Below the pieces are notes generated by a model. That model did not search any database and was not told where the DNA came from. It saw only the letters and a list, made by a program, of their open reading frames with translations. A stretch of 64,000 nucleotides of DNA, from positions 59,559,361 to 59,623,360 of the forward strand of contig NW_023605194.1 in NCBI RefSeq assembly GCF_014898055.3, written 5' to 3'. The DNA is from Talpa occidentalis (taxonomy: Eukaryota; Chordata; Mammalia; Eulipotyphla; Talpidae). Every line of letters starts with the position of its first letter. The stretch's first letter is position 1. Below, piece by piece: positions 46,794-57,670 of this stretch. A program made the position numbers and the translations under genes.

Positions 46794-47818
46794 ATGCCAG
46801 CCAGTACCAGCAGCACAGTGTCCCAACGCATAAGGCAAATTAGAAGACAGGCAGCAGGGAAAAGAAAAACTACAAGCAAAGTAGCAATGCCTCAGAAAAA
46901 AGACACACCACAAAAAAACAAACAAAAAAACAAAAAAACCCAAAAAATCCACCAGCTTGCAACTACGGTGACTTGGAAGAACTCCAGAGCCTTCCAGAAA
47001 AAGAACTAAAAATCGCCATGATGAAAAAACTGATGGAAGTCATTAAGGCAAACAATTCTCGGAAGAATGAAATTGAGTCCCTAAAGAGGGAAATGAAGGA
47101 AATGCAGGAGATCAAAGGATTAACAGAAGAGCTAAAAAATGCTGGGAAAAGCAGTGATAACAGAATAGAGGAAATGGAAGAATGAATAAGTACTCTTGAA
47201 GACACAGAAATAAAAAGAACCAAAACAGAAAAGCAAAGAGAAGTACGAATGAAAAAGACTGAAGAAAGACTTTGGGAACTATCTGACTCCATGAGGAAAG
47301 GAAATATAAGAGTTATAGGAATCCCAGAAGGAGAGGAGAGAGACCTAGGAACAGAGAAAATATTCAAGGAAATAATTGAAGAGAACGTCCCAAACATGAA
47401 GAAGGAGATGAAAATTGATATACAAGAAGCAAGAACACCAAACTTCCATGATGAAAGGAAAAACACAGCAAGACACATAATAGTAAAGCTCCCAAGAATC
47501 CAGGACAAGGAAAAAATAATGAAGCTGACAAGAGAGAAGAAACAGATAACATAAAAAGGAAAACCAATCAGACTGACATCAGACTTCTCCAAAGAAACAC
47601 TACGGGCAAGGAGAGAGTGGAGGGACATAGTCAACAGACTTCAAGATAACAGATGCCAACCAAGAATACTCTATCCTGCAAAGCCTTCCTTCTTCTATGA
47701 AGAAAGAATAAGGACCTTCCCAGACAAACAGAAACTCTGGAATTTCATTACGACTAAACCCCCACTCCAAAAAATACTACAAGGAGTCCTAAAGCCAGAA
47801 CCTCAGAGGGACAAATAA
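46794..47818 (+). pseudogene. L1 ORF1 (RNA-binding chaperone protein), frameshifted
   Basis: ORF1p is the trimeric RNA-binding protein of L1 particles. The ATG at 46794 opens a basic N-terminus (MPASTSS...). A frame change within the A/CAAA-rich run at 46913-46942 moves the frame to the one containing 46973. There a Glu/Lys-rich coiled coil (47030-47180) is followed by a TGA at 47183-47185, then the RRM segment with NIRVIGIPEGEE (about 47310-47345), a TAA at 47552-47554 and the C-terminal domain with FSKETLRARREW and RILYPAKPSFFY. The stop is at 47816-47818. Total length corresponds to about 342 codons, typical for the family. One frameshift and two internal stops make it inactive. Confidence 0.9.
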
Positions 47819-50161
47819 CAACAAAAGAAGGCCAAAAAAAAAAAGTTATTAAAAGAATAAATAAATAAAATCAAAGGAAAGACAAACACAATGGCAAATA
47901 CAGATGCTAACATATCAATATTAACTCTAAATGTAAATGGACTAAACTCTTCAATAAAAAGGCACAGAGTCGCAGGCTGGATTAAGAAACAAAACCCAAC
48001 CTTTTGCTGTCTCCAGGAAACATATTTAGCTACAAAAGATAAAAATAGACTCAAAGTTAAAGGATGGAAAACAATCCTACAAGCAAATGGACCAAAAAAA
48101 GAAAGCAGGAACAGCTATACCTAGATAAAACAGATTTCAAACTCAAAAAGGTAAAAAGAGACCCCAACAGTCACTACATTATGATCAAGAGGACAATACT
48201 TCAAGAAGAAATAACACTCATTAACATATATTCACCAAACGAAGGAGCACCAAAATATATGAGACAACTATTGTCATCTTTGAAAACAGACATCACAGAA
48301 AACACATACGTAGTAGATTTCAACACACCACTATCAACAATGGACAGATCAACAAGACAAAAATAAGTAAAGACACTAACGCTCTAAATAAGGATCTAGA
48401 GTGCTTGGGCTTAACAGACATCTATAGAACACTAACCCCCAAAAAATCTGAGTACACATTTTTCCTAAGTGCACACAGATCATTCTCCAGGATCGATCAC
48501 ATACTGGGACACAAGACAAACATCAACAGGTACACCAAGACTGAAATCATACCAAGCATCTTTTCTGACCATGAAGGCATCAAACTAGAAATAAACCATA
48601 AAAAGAAGGCAAGGAACTCTCCTATCTCATGGAGATTGAAACCCACACTACTGGAAGACCACTGGACTTATGAGGAGATCAAAGAAGAAATTAAAAAATT
48701 CTTTGAATTGAATGACAAGGTGGACACCAATTTCCTAAAGGTATGGGATGCTGCAAAAGCAGTAATAAGAGGAAAATATATAGCAATAGAGGCTCACATC
48801 AAGAAACAAGAAAGAACTCAAAGAAACAACCTAATCTTGAAGCTCAAAGAACTAGAAAAAGAACAACAACAAAAAAACCCAAAACCAGTAGAAGAAATGA
48901 AATAATAAAAACCAAAGCAGAAATAAATGAAATTGAAACTGAAAAAAACAATCCAAAAGATCAATGAAACCAAGAGCTGGTTCTTCGAAAAAATAAATAA
49001 AATAGACAACCCCCTAGCCAGGCTCACAAAGGAAAAAAGGGAGAAAGCACAAATAAACAGGATCACAAATGAAAGAGGAGAAATCACAACGGACACAGCA
49101 GAAATCAAAAGAATAATCAGAAACTACTATGAACAGTTATATGGAAACAAGTTCAACAATCTAGAGGAGATGGACAAATTCCTACAACTCTACAATCACC
49201 CAAAGCTAGATAAAGAAGAAATAGAACACCTAAACAGACCAATTACAAGCAGCAAAACTGAAATGGTAATTAAAAACCTTCCCAAAAACAAAAGCCCAGG
49301 ACCTGATGGATTTACAAATGAATTCTACCAAATGTTCAGAAACGAATTAGTGCCTATCCTTCACAAACTCTTCCAAAAAATTGAGAAGGAGGGGATAATA
49401 CCAAACACGTTCTACAAAGCCAACATTACACTAATACCAAAACCGAACAAGGACAACACAAAAAAAGAAAACTACAGGCCAATCTCGCTAATGAACATTG
49501 ATGCAAAAATCCTCAATAAAATTTTAGCTATTAGAATCCAACAATGTATCCATAAGATAATTCACCACGGCCAAGTAGGATTCATTCCAGGAACACAAGG
49601 ATGGTTCAACATCCGAAAATCAATCAGCGTTATCCAACACATCAACAAAAAGAAATATAAAAACCATATGATAATATCAATAGATGCTGAGAAAGCTTTC
49701 GACAAAGTGCAACACCCATTCATGATAAAAGCCCTTGAAATTCTTGGGATACAAGGAACATACCTCAACATCATAAAGGCCATCTATGACAAGCCAACAG
49801 CCAGTATCATTCTCAAAGGTGAAAAGCTGAAAGCAATTCCATTAAGATCTGGAACAAGACAAGGATGTCTACTCTCACCACTGCTCTTCAATATAATACT
49901 GGAAGTCCTAGCCAGAGCATAAGACAAGAGAAAGACATACAAGGAATCCAAATAGAAAAAGAAGAAGTCAAACTATCACTATTTGCAGATGATATGATAA
50001 TATACATAGAGAACCCAAAAAACTCCACAGAAAAACTAATTCAACTCATCAATCAGTTCAGTAAAGTGGCAGGATACAAAATCAACACGCAAAAGTCAGT
50101 AGCCTTCCTATACACAAACAATAAATCTGAAGAAGAAGAAATCAAAAAAACCATCCCTTTT

Positions 50162-50563
50162 TGTCCCAACCCGCGGGATTCGTAGGCACGAAAAGAGAAG
50201 GGCTGAGGATGAAATGAGGGACTTGAGACAACTTCATGCTAGCACATGCTTCTTTATTTTTCCTTTTCCTTCTCTTACTTTTCCATGTCTTTCTTTTCCA
50301 TGTCTTTCTTACTTCCCTGGCCTTCTCTCTGCTCCTCTCACAGCACTTTCCTCTCTCGTGGTTCTCCTCTTAAATCTCTTTTCTTCTCTCCCTCTCTCTC
50401 CCAGATTCTCCTCTTATATCCTGGTAGCTCCTCCCTCCATACCTCCCAGCCTCATGTGATTTACAGGAAAAACCTGTGGTTCTCCGAAAGCGAAATGGTA
50501 AAGCGAAACTTAACTCATGGCACGCATACGCAACACGGCGCATGCTCCCGATGGCTCCGGACT
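50162..50563 (-). mobile_element. ERV 3' LTR (402 bp)
   Basis: Same length and order as the 5'LTR. The outer end is intact. The inner end reads AGTCCGG on the minus strand where the 5'LTR has TGTCCAG, a decayed terminal T. Confidence 0.95.
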
Positions 50564-50582
50564 TCTCCCCCTTTTTTCTTTT
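50564..50582 (-). other. ERV polypurine tract
   Basis: The minus strand reads AAAAGAAAAAAGGGGGAGA directly next to the 3'LTR, where plus-strand DNA synthesis primes in retroviruses. Confidence 0.85.
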
Positions 50583-50715
50583 AAATGAGACACCTGGCCT
50601 GTCTTAGGTTGGCACATCCCGTGACCAGTCTTACCCGTCATTGCTAATCCGGCGCACTTGGTCCGGACCGCTGTCTTAGGTTGGTCCAGAAGGGCTACGC
50701 TCTTACCTCTTTGGC

Positions 50716-51660
50716 TCACAGGTTCTCCAGGACTAAGTTGACCCATCCAGGTGCCACTGGGGAGTCCTGATCGAGTACCATGGTGCCAAGTGCTTGCATG
50801 ACCGCAATAGCACATTCTTTGTTTCGCTTCCGTAGCCGACGGAGAAACCCTATGCTGAATGCACAAACAGCAAAAAGCCAAGAGCTAAGGCTACCACCCT
50901 GCCCCAAGCTTGCAACTCTGGGAAGAGTTCTCTAAACCAGGGAATGAGACCCTCACCCGTAACAGGGGTAACACAAATAAAACGGTACAGAGGGTTACAA
51001 GGTATGTGAGCAGTTAAAAAAAGCGTGTCTATCCCTTCTTACATTAAAGCTATCTGCTGATTAAGCATAAAAAGTCCATTTCGTAAATGTCCATTCATAT
51101 CTTGCTATGTTGATAATGCAGAAGCAACACTGGCAGCTAAATTGTTTATAGTGTCTGTATTTGCAGCAGCTTCAGTGACAGCGATGGCGGCAGCAGCCGC
51201 CGCAGCCGCGGCCACCACTATTGAAACGGCAACAATAGCTGCAGTGATGCTAAAATCACATCTCCTTCTAGGTAAAACAGGGGAAAGATGTGCAGAAACA
51301 TCCACGGGCATGATTAAAAAAGAAGGTAGACGAACGATCACTGCCCTCTCCGCGCTCCAGGCCCAGCAGGCAGAGAGGGCGCAGGGCTCCACTGAACAGT
51401 TCAACACAGTGGCATTTCCTGCATTATTGGAGAGGACAAGAAAGAAGGGAGGGGACAAACAGACAGCAGCAGACAAACTCTTTGACCCATTATTCTGGAC
51501 ACTAACGGATTGTTCAAAGGTAGAACTACTGTTTGCGGAGTAAGTGCCATTATATAATTTCACCTCATCCTGGCCCACCAGGGCAAAAGGGCACCAGTCC
51601 AGACATGAACGATTATTACATACACAAATATCCTAACAAAGTCTCACATAATCATACAAA
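50716..51660 (-). pseudogene. env remnant: surface C-terminus, fusion peptide, membrane subunit
   Basis: Minus-strand frame 51578-51105 has NGT, NSS, NGS, NAT and NCS glycosylation sequons, then a basic cleavage-like RRR at about 51262, an Ala/Val-rich fusion-peptide segment (VVAAAAAAAAAIAV) and a heptad-like helix (INNLAASVASALS). In-frame stops follow at 51105-51107 and 51039-51041. A hydrophobic segment at about 50880-50930 and a basic tail (FLRRLRKRNK) lead to a TGA at 50716-50718. The N-terminal part of the surface subunit and part of the ectodomain are deleted. Confidence 0.75.
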
Positions 51661-51689
51661 CTAGCCCGAGCTTTCCAGGGTCTAATAGC

Positions 51690-52048
51690 TTCCTAACACC
51701 ACTTATTAGCATTTTTAAAATGCAAGCTGTTTAACTATCGGTAGGGAGGCATCAGTGTTACCTAGAATTCGGCCAGCTGCAGTCATCAATTTTGCTAGGA
51801 ACTCCGCATATGGTTCTGTCGACCCTTGAATGACCTTTGTTAATTGAATGTCAGCTCCTCCTCTATCTCCTATTGCCTTATTCCAATTGGCACTATCGAC
51901 CTGATCCTGCTCCAGAAACCACTTACTAGTGATACTAAAGGTCTCTACAAATCTTTTAAGAATTTTTCTTACTAAGAGGAACCCCAAACTTTTTTAGGAG
52001 AGTTTCCAGGGAAATAACTAACTGCCCCTTGGACATTGAATTGCCCAT
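51690..52048 (-). pseudogene. gag remnant: matrix start joined to capsid end
   Basis: The minus-strand ATG at 52048 starts MGNSMSKGQLVISLETLLKK, which fits a betaretroviral matrix N-terminus with a myristoylation-type glycine at position 2. A frame change near 51990 moves to the frame with WFLEQDQVDSANWNK (matrix-like), followed at once by IQLTKVIQGSTEPYAEFLAK, the capsid major-homology-type segment. The rest of matrix and most of capsid are missing between them. A stop at about 51715 and more beyond end any reading. It is a fossil. Confidence 0.75.
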
Positions 52049-52122
52049 GAATCCCAGCTACCTACGCTTACTTGCCAGCTCACCATAGCTGGTCCTTCAG
52101 CGGTTCCTTCGTTCTTTTTCGT

Positions 52123-52140
52123 GCCCCATGTTGGGTGCCA
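52123..52140 (-). other. Primer-binding site, tRNA-Lys type
   Basis: Two bases inside the 5'LTR, the minus strand reads TGGCACCCAACATGGGGC. This matches the lysine tRNA (Lys1,2) primer-binding site of betaretroviruses apart from two CpG-type transitions. It supports class II assignment independently of the 6-bp duplication. Confidence 0.85.
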
Positions 52141-52142
52141 CC

Positions 52143-52544
52143 TGTCCCGACCCACGTGATTCGTAGGCACGAAAAGAGAGGGGCTGAGGATGAAATGAGG
52201 GGCTTGAGACAACTTGATGCTAACACGTGCTTCTTTATTTTTCCTTTTCCTTCTCTTACTTTTCCATGTCTTTCTTTTCCATGTCTTTCTTACTTCCCTG
52301 GCCTTCTCTCTGCTCCTCTCGCAGCACTTTCCTCTCTCGTGGTTCTCCTCTTAAATCTCTTTTCTTCTCTTCCTCTCTCTCCCAGATTCTCCTCTTATAT
52401 CCTGGTAGCTCCTCCCTCCGTACCTCCCAGTCTCATGTGATTTACAGGAAAAACCTGTGGTTCTCCAAAAGCGAAACGGTAAAGCGAAACTTAACTCATG
52501 GCACGCATAGGCAACATGGCACATGTTCTAGACGGCTCTGGACA
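52143..52544 (-). mobile_element. ERV 5' LTR (402 bp)
   Basis: Minus strand begins TGTCCAGAGCC and ends GGTCGGGACA, giving the TG...CA ends. A TATA box (ATATAAGAGG) lies at 52391-52400 and AATAAA at 52234-52239, both read on the minus strand. A short internal duplication of TTCCATGTCTTTCT is present. Confidence 0.95.
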
Positions 52545-54109
52545 CCTTTTATGATCGAAACAAAAAAGAAAATCAAATACTTGGTAATAAATCTAACAAA
52601 AGAGGTAAAGGACCTATACAAAGAAAACTATAAAACACTGTTAAAAGAAATAGAAGAAGACACAAAGAAATGGAAAGACATCCCCTGCTCATGGATTGGA
52701 AGAATAAACATTATTAAAATGGCCATCCTACCAAAAGCAATATGCAGATTCAATGCTATTCCAATCAAAATTTCAATGTCATTCTTCAAAGAAATAGAAC
52801 AATTATTGATGAAATTTATACGGAATCACCAAAAAACACGAATAGCCAAAGCTTTCCTGAAAAAAAAGGGGAATGGAGGCATCACTCTCCCAGACTTCAA
52901 ACTATACTGCAAAGCCATAATCATCAAAACTGCATGGTATTGGAACAAGAACAGACACACAGACCAATGGAATCAAATAGAAAATCCAGAAATAAACCCA
53001 CAGATTTATGGTCAACTAATCTTTGACAAAGGAGCAAAGAATATGCACTGGAGCAAAGAAAGTTTGTTCAATAAATGGTGCTGGGAAAACTGGGTCGCTA
53101 CATGCAAAAGAATGAAGTTTGACTACTTCCTCACACCATGCACAAAAACCAACTCAAAATGGATTAAAGAACTAGACATAAGACCTGAAACCATAAAATA
53201 TATAGAAGGAAATATAGGCGAAACACTACATGACATGCACCGCAAAGACATCTTTACAGACACATCACCCAAAGCACAATAGTGAAGGCAAAGATAAACA
53301 GCTGGGACTACATCAAATTAAAGAGCTTCTGCACAGCAAAAGAGACAATAACCCAAACAAAAAGAAACCCCACCGACTGGGAGAACATTTTTGCACACAG
53401 CACTAATGATAAAGGACTGATCACAAAAATCTACAAAGAGCTGATGAGATTCAACAACAACAAAGAAAATAATCCAGTGAAAAAATGGGCAAAAGAGCTA
53501 AAAAGAAACTTCTCTGAAGAGGAAATGCAAATGGCCACGAGGCATATGAAAAAATGTTCAAAGTCACTTGCAATCAGGGAAATGCAAATCAAAACTACCA
53601 TGAGATACCATCTTATACCAGTGAGAATGGTACACATTAAAAAAACTAGCAACAACAAATGTTGGCGAGGTTGTGGAGAAAAAGGAACTCTCTTGCACTG
53701 TTGGTGGAAGCGCAAACTGGTGCAACCACTATGGAGAGCTGTGTGGATATTTCTTGACCTACTAAACATAGAGCTTCCATATGATCCAGCAATTCCACTC
53801 CTAGGTATTTACCCAAAGGACACAGAAACATCAATTCCAAAGAGCACCTGCACCCCTATGTTTATAGCAGCACAATTTACAATAGCTAAGCTTTGGAAAC
53901 AACCCAAATGCCCAAAAATAGATGACTGGATCAAGAAGATGTGGTACATATACACCATGGAATATTACTCAGCATTCAAAAAAGATAAACACATGCAATT
54001 TGCAGCAACATGGATGGCGCTGGAAGGGATCATGCTCGGTGAAATAAGCCAGAAAGAAAAAGAAAAATACCGGATGGTCTCATTGGTCTCACTCATAACA
54101 GGAATCTAG

Positions 54110-54302
54110 AAAACTTAAATAAGGGACCAGGAAAAAGAATAACTATAAGAAAGAAAATATCAAAATCAACAAACAACTGTGAACCAGAGACACTCTATGG
54201 GGGTGGGGGGCGGGGAAAGTAGGGATTGGGGTCAAAATAAGAGAGTTGTAATTGTATGGGGAATATAAAAATAAAATTTAAATTGGAAAAAAAAACAAAA
54301 AA
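54110..54302 (+). mobile_element. L1 3'UTR and A-tail
   Basis: CCAGAGACACTCTATGGGGG, a G-rich run (GGGTGGGGGGCGGGG), GGGGTCAAAATAAG, ATTGTATGGGGAATAT and an A-rich tail. The G-rich run is a G-quadruplex candidate, common in L1 3'UTRs. The same 3'UTR occurs antisense at 4441-4604 and 55915-56353. Confidence 0.9.
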
Positions 54303-54312
54303 CAAGAAGGAG

Positions 54313-54478
54313 GATGTATGGTAACCACCAAACCAATAGTCAGTGCTAGCTATATTTTCATTCTTCTTACTCCTTGAATACTGATAGCTCTATAGCATTT
54401 CATCACCCAAAAGACTGAACCTCTTAAAATTATGAATACAAAACAAAAAAGCACAATGGGACAAAATAAATACAGAAG

Positions 54479-54520
<42 letters not shown>

Positions 54521-55279
54521 TTCATCAGGAAACATTGTCCAAAGCTCATTTTTGGCACACTGAGGTTAAGTAGGTCTGTAGAGATGATATTAGTCTAAAA
54601 TAAAAATCAGCCAATGACTCAAGAAGGAAAAGCTTATTACCATATAGCAGTAAATCTTTCTAGTGTTCCTATTTTTGTATTTAAAGCATCATGGTAAGAC
54701 ATTTCTGATTCCTTTTATAAACTCTTAATTGTGGAGGGAAGGGGTATTTGACAAAAGAGGGTGATGACTGACTCAGAAGGGTTCATTGTGCTTTTCAATA
54801 CTTCCTTCTTTAAATGAAGGACAAGGTGAAAATTAAATCACCAAGAAAGAGAACTGTAAAACAAAAAGGAAAGCTTTAAATAAAGGAAGTCCTGAAATGC
54901 TTAACAACCATGTGATAGAGGAGAACATCTCAAGAAGGAGGGAAAAAACAACACTGGTGAGGGAGTGGTGGTGAGATGGAGAAGAACCAGAGGCAGCAGA
55001 CTCAGAAAAGAAAGACATCACAAAAATGTGAATATGGGAATAATACAGACAGACACAATGGGATTTATTCTACTTCTTTCTCTAAGCATATTACAACTAA
55101 AGACAGTTCCCTCCACTGTTGCTCTTCCAAAGAGTGACCATGACCCATATGTGGCGATTCAGCCCTTGATATAGGGCTATTGTGGATCAGGATGGAGTCC
55201 AACTGTAAACTACACACCAACTTTTCCCCCATCATCACCTCTTTTATTACCTTGCCCCTTTTCCCACTCCTTCCCTCTT
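54313..55279. other. Unique DNA with a (TA)n microsatellite
   Basis: The (TA)n run is at 54481-54520. Otherwise no gene or repeat recognised. Confidence 0.45.
54481..54520. repeat. (TA)n microsatellite
   Basis: About 20 TA units with one G interruption near the end. Confidence 0.97.
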
Positions 55280-55914
55280 AACCTCAAAGCTCTCTCTGTG
55301 TGTCTGAATGTTCATTTGTAAATATTTTACTTTGTCAAATTGTTCATTATGCAAATGTCCAGTGTTCATTTTTGTCATTCTGACTTGCTTTATGACACAT
55401 ATTCCCTCAAACTCCTTTCATTATTGCTGAAAATGGATGCATGTCCTCTTTCCTTATGGCTGAATAGTATTCCTTGTTGCGAATATACCATTTCAACTTG
55501 ATCCACTTGTCTGCTGGTGGACATTTAGGATCCTCCATGCCCCAGCTATTTTAAATAGTGCTTAAATAAACATTGGACAGCACAGAGTTTTTGGCATTGA
55601 TTGTTTCATTTCTGTTGCATTGATGCCAGAGAGTGGGATTGCTGGGTCACACATTATTTCCATTTTTAATTTTTAAAGGAAAATCCAGCTTGTTTTCCAT
55701 AATGGTTACAGTTCACATTCTCACCAACAGTGTAACAGGGTTCCTTATTCTCTGCAGCCTTTATAACATCTACCCTTGGGTTGTTTTATTTTTAAAGTGT
55801 AGAAGTCAGTGGTTTTTAGTGTATTAACACAGTTGGACAAACATCACCATTATCTAAATTCAAAACATTTTATGTGTCATTCACATGGGTGTGAGGTGTT
55901 ATGTCATTGCATTT
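55280..55914 (-). mobile_element. Old L1, ORF2 end and 3'UTR, antisense, part 1
   Basis: GGCTGAATAGTATTCCTTG, GGATTGCTGGGTCACA, TTTTCCATAATGGTTACAG and CCAACAGTGTAACAGGG are the familiar antisense order of L1 ORF2. It is interrupted by a younger L1 piece at 55915 and resumes at 56354. Confidence 0.85.
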
Positions 55915-56353
55915 TTTTATATTTTATTTTATATATTTTTACATAATTTTTCATTTTTGCACAATGTATGCATTTTCATCTAGGTTATATTCCCCATACA
56001 ATTCCCACTCCACCCCTTATTTTGACCCTAATCCCTTCCTCTCTCCCTCCCCCCATAGAGTGTCTCTGGTATATAGCTGCTTGCTGATTTTGATTTTTAC
56101 TTATTTAGGTCCCTTATTTAGGTTTTCTAAATTCCTGCTATGAGTGAGACCATCCAGTATTTTTCTTTTTCTTTCTGGCTTATTTCACTGAGCATGATCC
56201 CTTCCAGCTTCATCCACGTTGCTGTAAATGGCACGAGTTTATCTTTTTTGATTGCTGAGTAATATTCTATTGTGTATATGTGCCACATCTTCTTGATCCA
56301 ATCATCTATTTTGGGGCATTTGGGTTGTTTCCATAGCTTGGCTATTGTTGTAT
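55915..56353 (-). mobile_element. Younger L1 3' end, antisense
   Basis: The antisense 3'UTR (TTTTTCATTTTTGCACAATG, CATACAATTCCCAC) leads into the antisense ORF2 C-terminus (TTCACTGAGCATGATCCC). It matches the full-length L1 of this window. A weak TTGCATTTT/TTGTATTTT pair may be its duplication. Confidence 0.85.
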
Positions 56354-56640
56354 TTTAATCTACATTTTTCTTATAGGAAGCAATGACAAACATTTTTTCA
56401 TTTGTCTATTGACCTTTATATCCTCCTTGATGGATTGTCTGTTCATACTTGCTCTCCGTTTATTAATTGTGTTGTCTATTTTACTGTTTAAATTGTGTAA
56501 GTTTTTTTATATACCTTAGTTCCTAACTCTCTGTCAATTACATATTATATGAATATTCTCTCCCATTCAATAGGATATATTAGTCTTATATTTTTTTCTG
56601 TTTCATATAACAATTTTAAATACTTAGTACAAAAAGGATG
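56354..56640 (-). mobile_element. Old L1, antisense, part 2
   Basis: TGACAAACATTTTTTCATTT, TTGTGTTGTCTATTTTAC and ATATTCTCTCCCATTC continue the antisense ORF2 order. Confidence 0.75.
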
Positions 56641-56777
56641 TCAAGAGCCTGCTAAAAATTTTATAACAACACTATCTTAGATATATTGAGTTAAACATAT
56701 TGTCAAAAAATGAATTTAGCCTGTGCTTGCTGTTATTGTTGTTTCTTATGCCCCTTTTTAGTGTGATTACTAGAAAA

Positions 56778-57060
56778 TGTTATTTATTTATTTATTTTTT
56801 TAAAAGATTTATTTATTTATTTATACAAGCACTGGGTACAGTCAGAAGCGCGGGAGGTTGAGAGAATTCACCAGAGCCAGAGTGGGGAACAGAACAGGCA
56901 GACTGACTAAACACACTGCTGAGGGGAGCAGTCGGCATGGCAGGAGAGGTCTGTCGCACCATGTGGGACCCTCGCCAGCAGCCGGTGATCGAACTGGCAC
57001 AGCAGAGGCTGCGGGCAGCTTCGCAGCCCAGCACTTAACCACTGTGCCACCGGGGAGGCC
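56778..57060 (-). mobile_element. tRNA-derived SINE, antisense
   Basis: T/A-rich tail, ACAAGCACTGGGTACAGTCA, CGGTGATCGAACTGG (antisense B box) and CCACCGGGGAGGCC. The 8-bp duplication CTAGAAAA is at 56770-56777 and 57061-57068. Confidence 0.93.
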
Positions 57061-57068
57061 CTAGAAAA

Positions 57069-57654
57069 ATTTAAAAACATGGCTTGCATTATGAAAACTG
57101 ACCTTGAAAACTCTAAGGGTTTTAAAAAATTATTTGAATGTATTTACCCATGAATATTATTTGGCTTACCCCAAATTTAGCAAACTTCTCATTGGTCCAT
57201 TAACTGTATTGATTTTTCTTTGGTGACTCTTATATTTGAACCTGTAATTCATGCCACTCCCTTCCTCACATCTGAGATAAGCCACTAGACCAAATGGTAG
57301 CTATGAGCGCCCCAGTTCCTTAACACATGCTACTGAGAAAGCAGAACAAGAGAAGGGAAAGATATAGGGTAGGACCAACCTGGGAAAATGTGAGTTGAGA
57401 AAAAATTGGAAAACTGAACAAAGTGGTAAAACTCATGCTCAGAAGTTAAATAATGAACTTACATTCAAATCAACCTTAGAATCTGTTTATGTTCACTGTA
57501 CTTATGGATTGGTTTAAGGAGTCATTTAAGAGTCTTCACAAGAAGTTTGAAATATTTTTCATTTCACTATATTTAAGTAACTATTTGGGGGTTTGGATTA
57601 AGTGAATTATAAAATCCCTTCAAGTTCAAGCTTGTATTGTTTGCTTCTGTTTTA
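57069..57654. other. Unique DNA
   Basis: No gene or repeat recognised. Confidence 0.4.
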
Positions 57655-57670
57655 AAAACGAATCATCATT

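Larger units (their letters stand above)
50162..52544 (-). mobile_element. Internally deleted class II (betaretrovirus-like) ERV, two LTRs
   Basis: A 2383-bp provirus on the minus strand, inserted antisense in L1 ORF2. CCTTTT is duplicated at 50156-50161 and 52545-52550, and a 6-bp duplication is typical of class II ERVs. In minus-strand order: 5'LTR, lysine-tRNA-type primer-binding site, gag remnant, env remnant, polypurine tract, 3'LTR. Protease and polymerase are absent, and sequence moves directly from a capsid-like segment to surface-glycoprotein sequence. By my hand count the LTRs differ at about 23 of 402 positions. Confidence 0.93.
47891..54109 (+). pseudogene. L1 ORF2 (endonuclease and reverse transcriptase), frameshifted and split
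   Basis: The start MANTDANISILTLNVNGLNS is the apurinic-endonuclease-like N-terminus, with CCLQET following at the family position. Frames change near 48110, again between 48330 and 48400, twice around 48900 and near 49918. The RT core is clear: [15 protein letters not shown] (about 49285), [15 protein letters not shown] (motif A, about 49680), [15 protein letters not shown] (about 49850) and [11 protein letters not shown] (catalytic motif, about 49980). The ERV lies at 50162-52544. The thumb and C-terminal part resume at 52551, a stop occurs at 53280-53282, and the cysteine-rich segment [16 protein letters not shown] (about 53660) precedes the end at 54109. Without the insert the span is about 3830 nt, close to the usual 1275 codons. 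Removing the ERV keeps the local frame, so that part of ORF2 was open when the provirus landed. Confidence 0.95.
45828..54302 (+). mobile_element. Full-length LINE-1 split by an antisense ERV
   Basis: The order is tandem 5'UTR, ORF1, short spacer, ORF2, 3'UTR and A-rich tail. The duplication CAAGAAGGAG is at 45818-45827 and 54303-54312. Without the 2389-bp ERV plus its duplicated 6 bp, the L1 is about 6.1 kb, the size of a complete mammalian L1. Both ORFs carry frameshifts and stops, so it is no longer autonomous. The upstream context TTTC/AAAAACC resembles an L1 endonuclease site. Confidence 0.95.

Noticed and set aside
46963..47634. 223-codon minus-strand ORF with many Ser/Phe residues
   Set aside because: Antisense shadow of the Lys/Glu-rich L1 ORF1.
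50162..50563. A third independent solo LTR
   Set aside because: It pairs with 52143-52544 through a primer-binding site, polypurine tract and shared 6-bp duplication, so it is the 3'LTR of one provirus.
51142..51543. 133-codon plus-strand ORF with an alanine run
   Set aside because: It is the antisense shadow of the ERV env fusion-peptide region.
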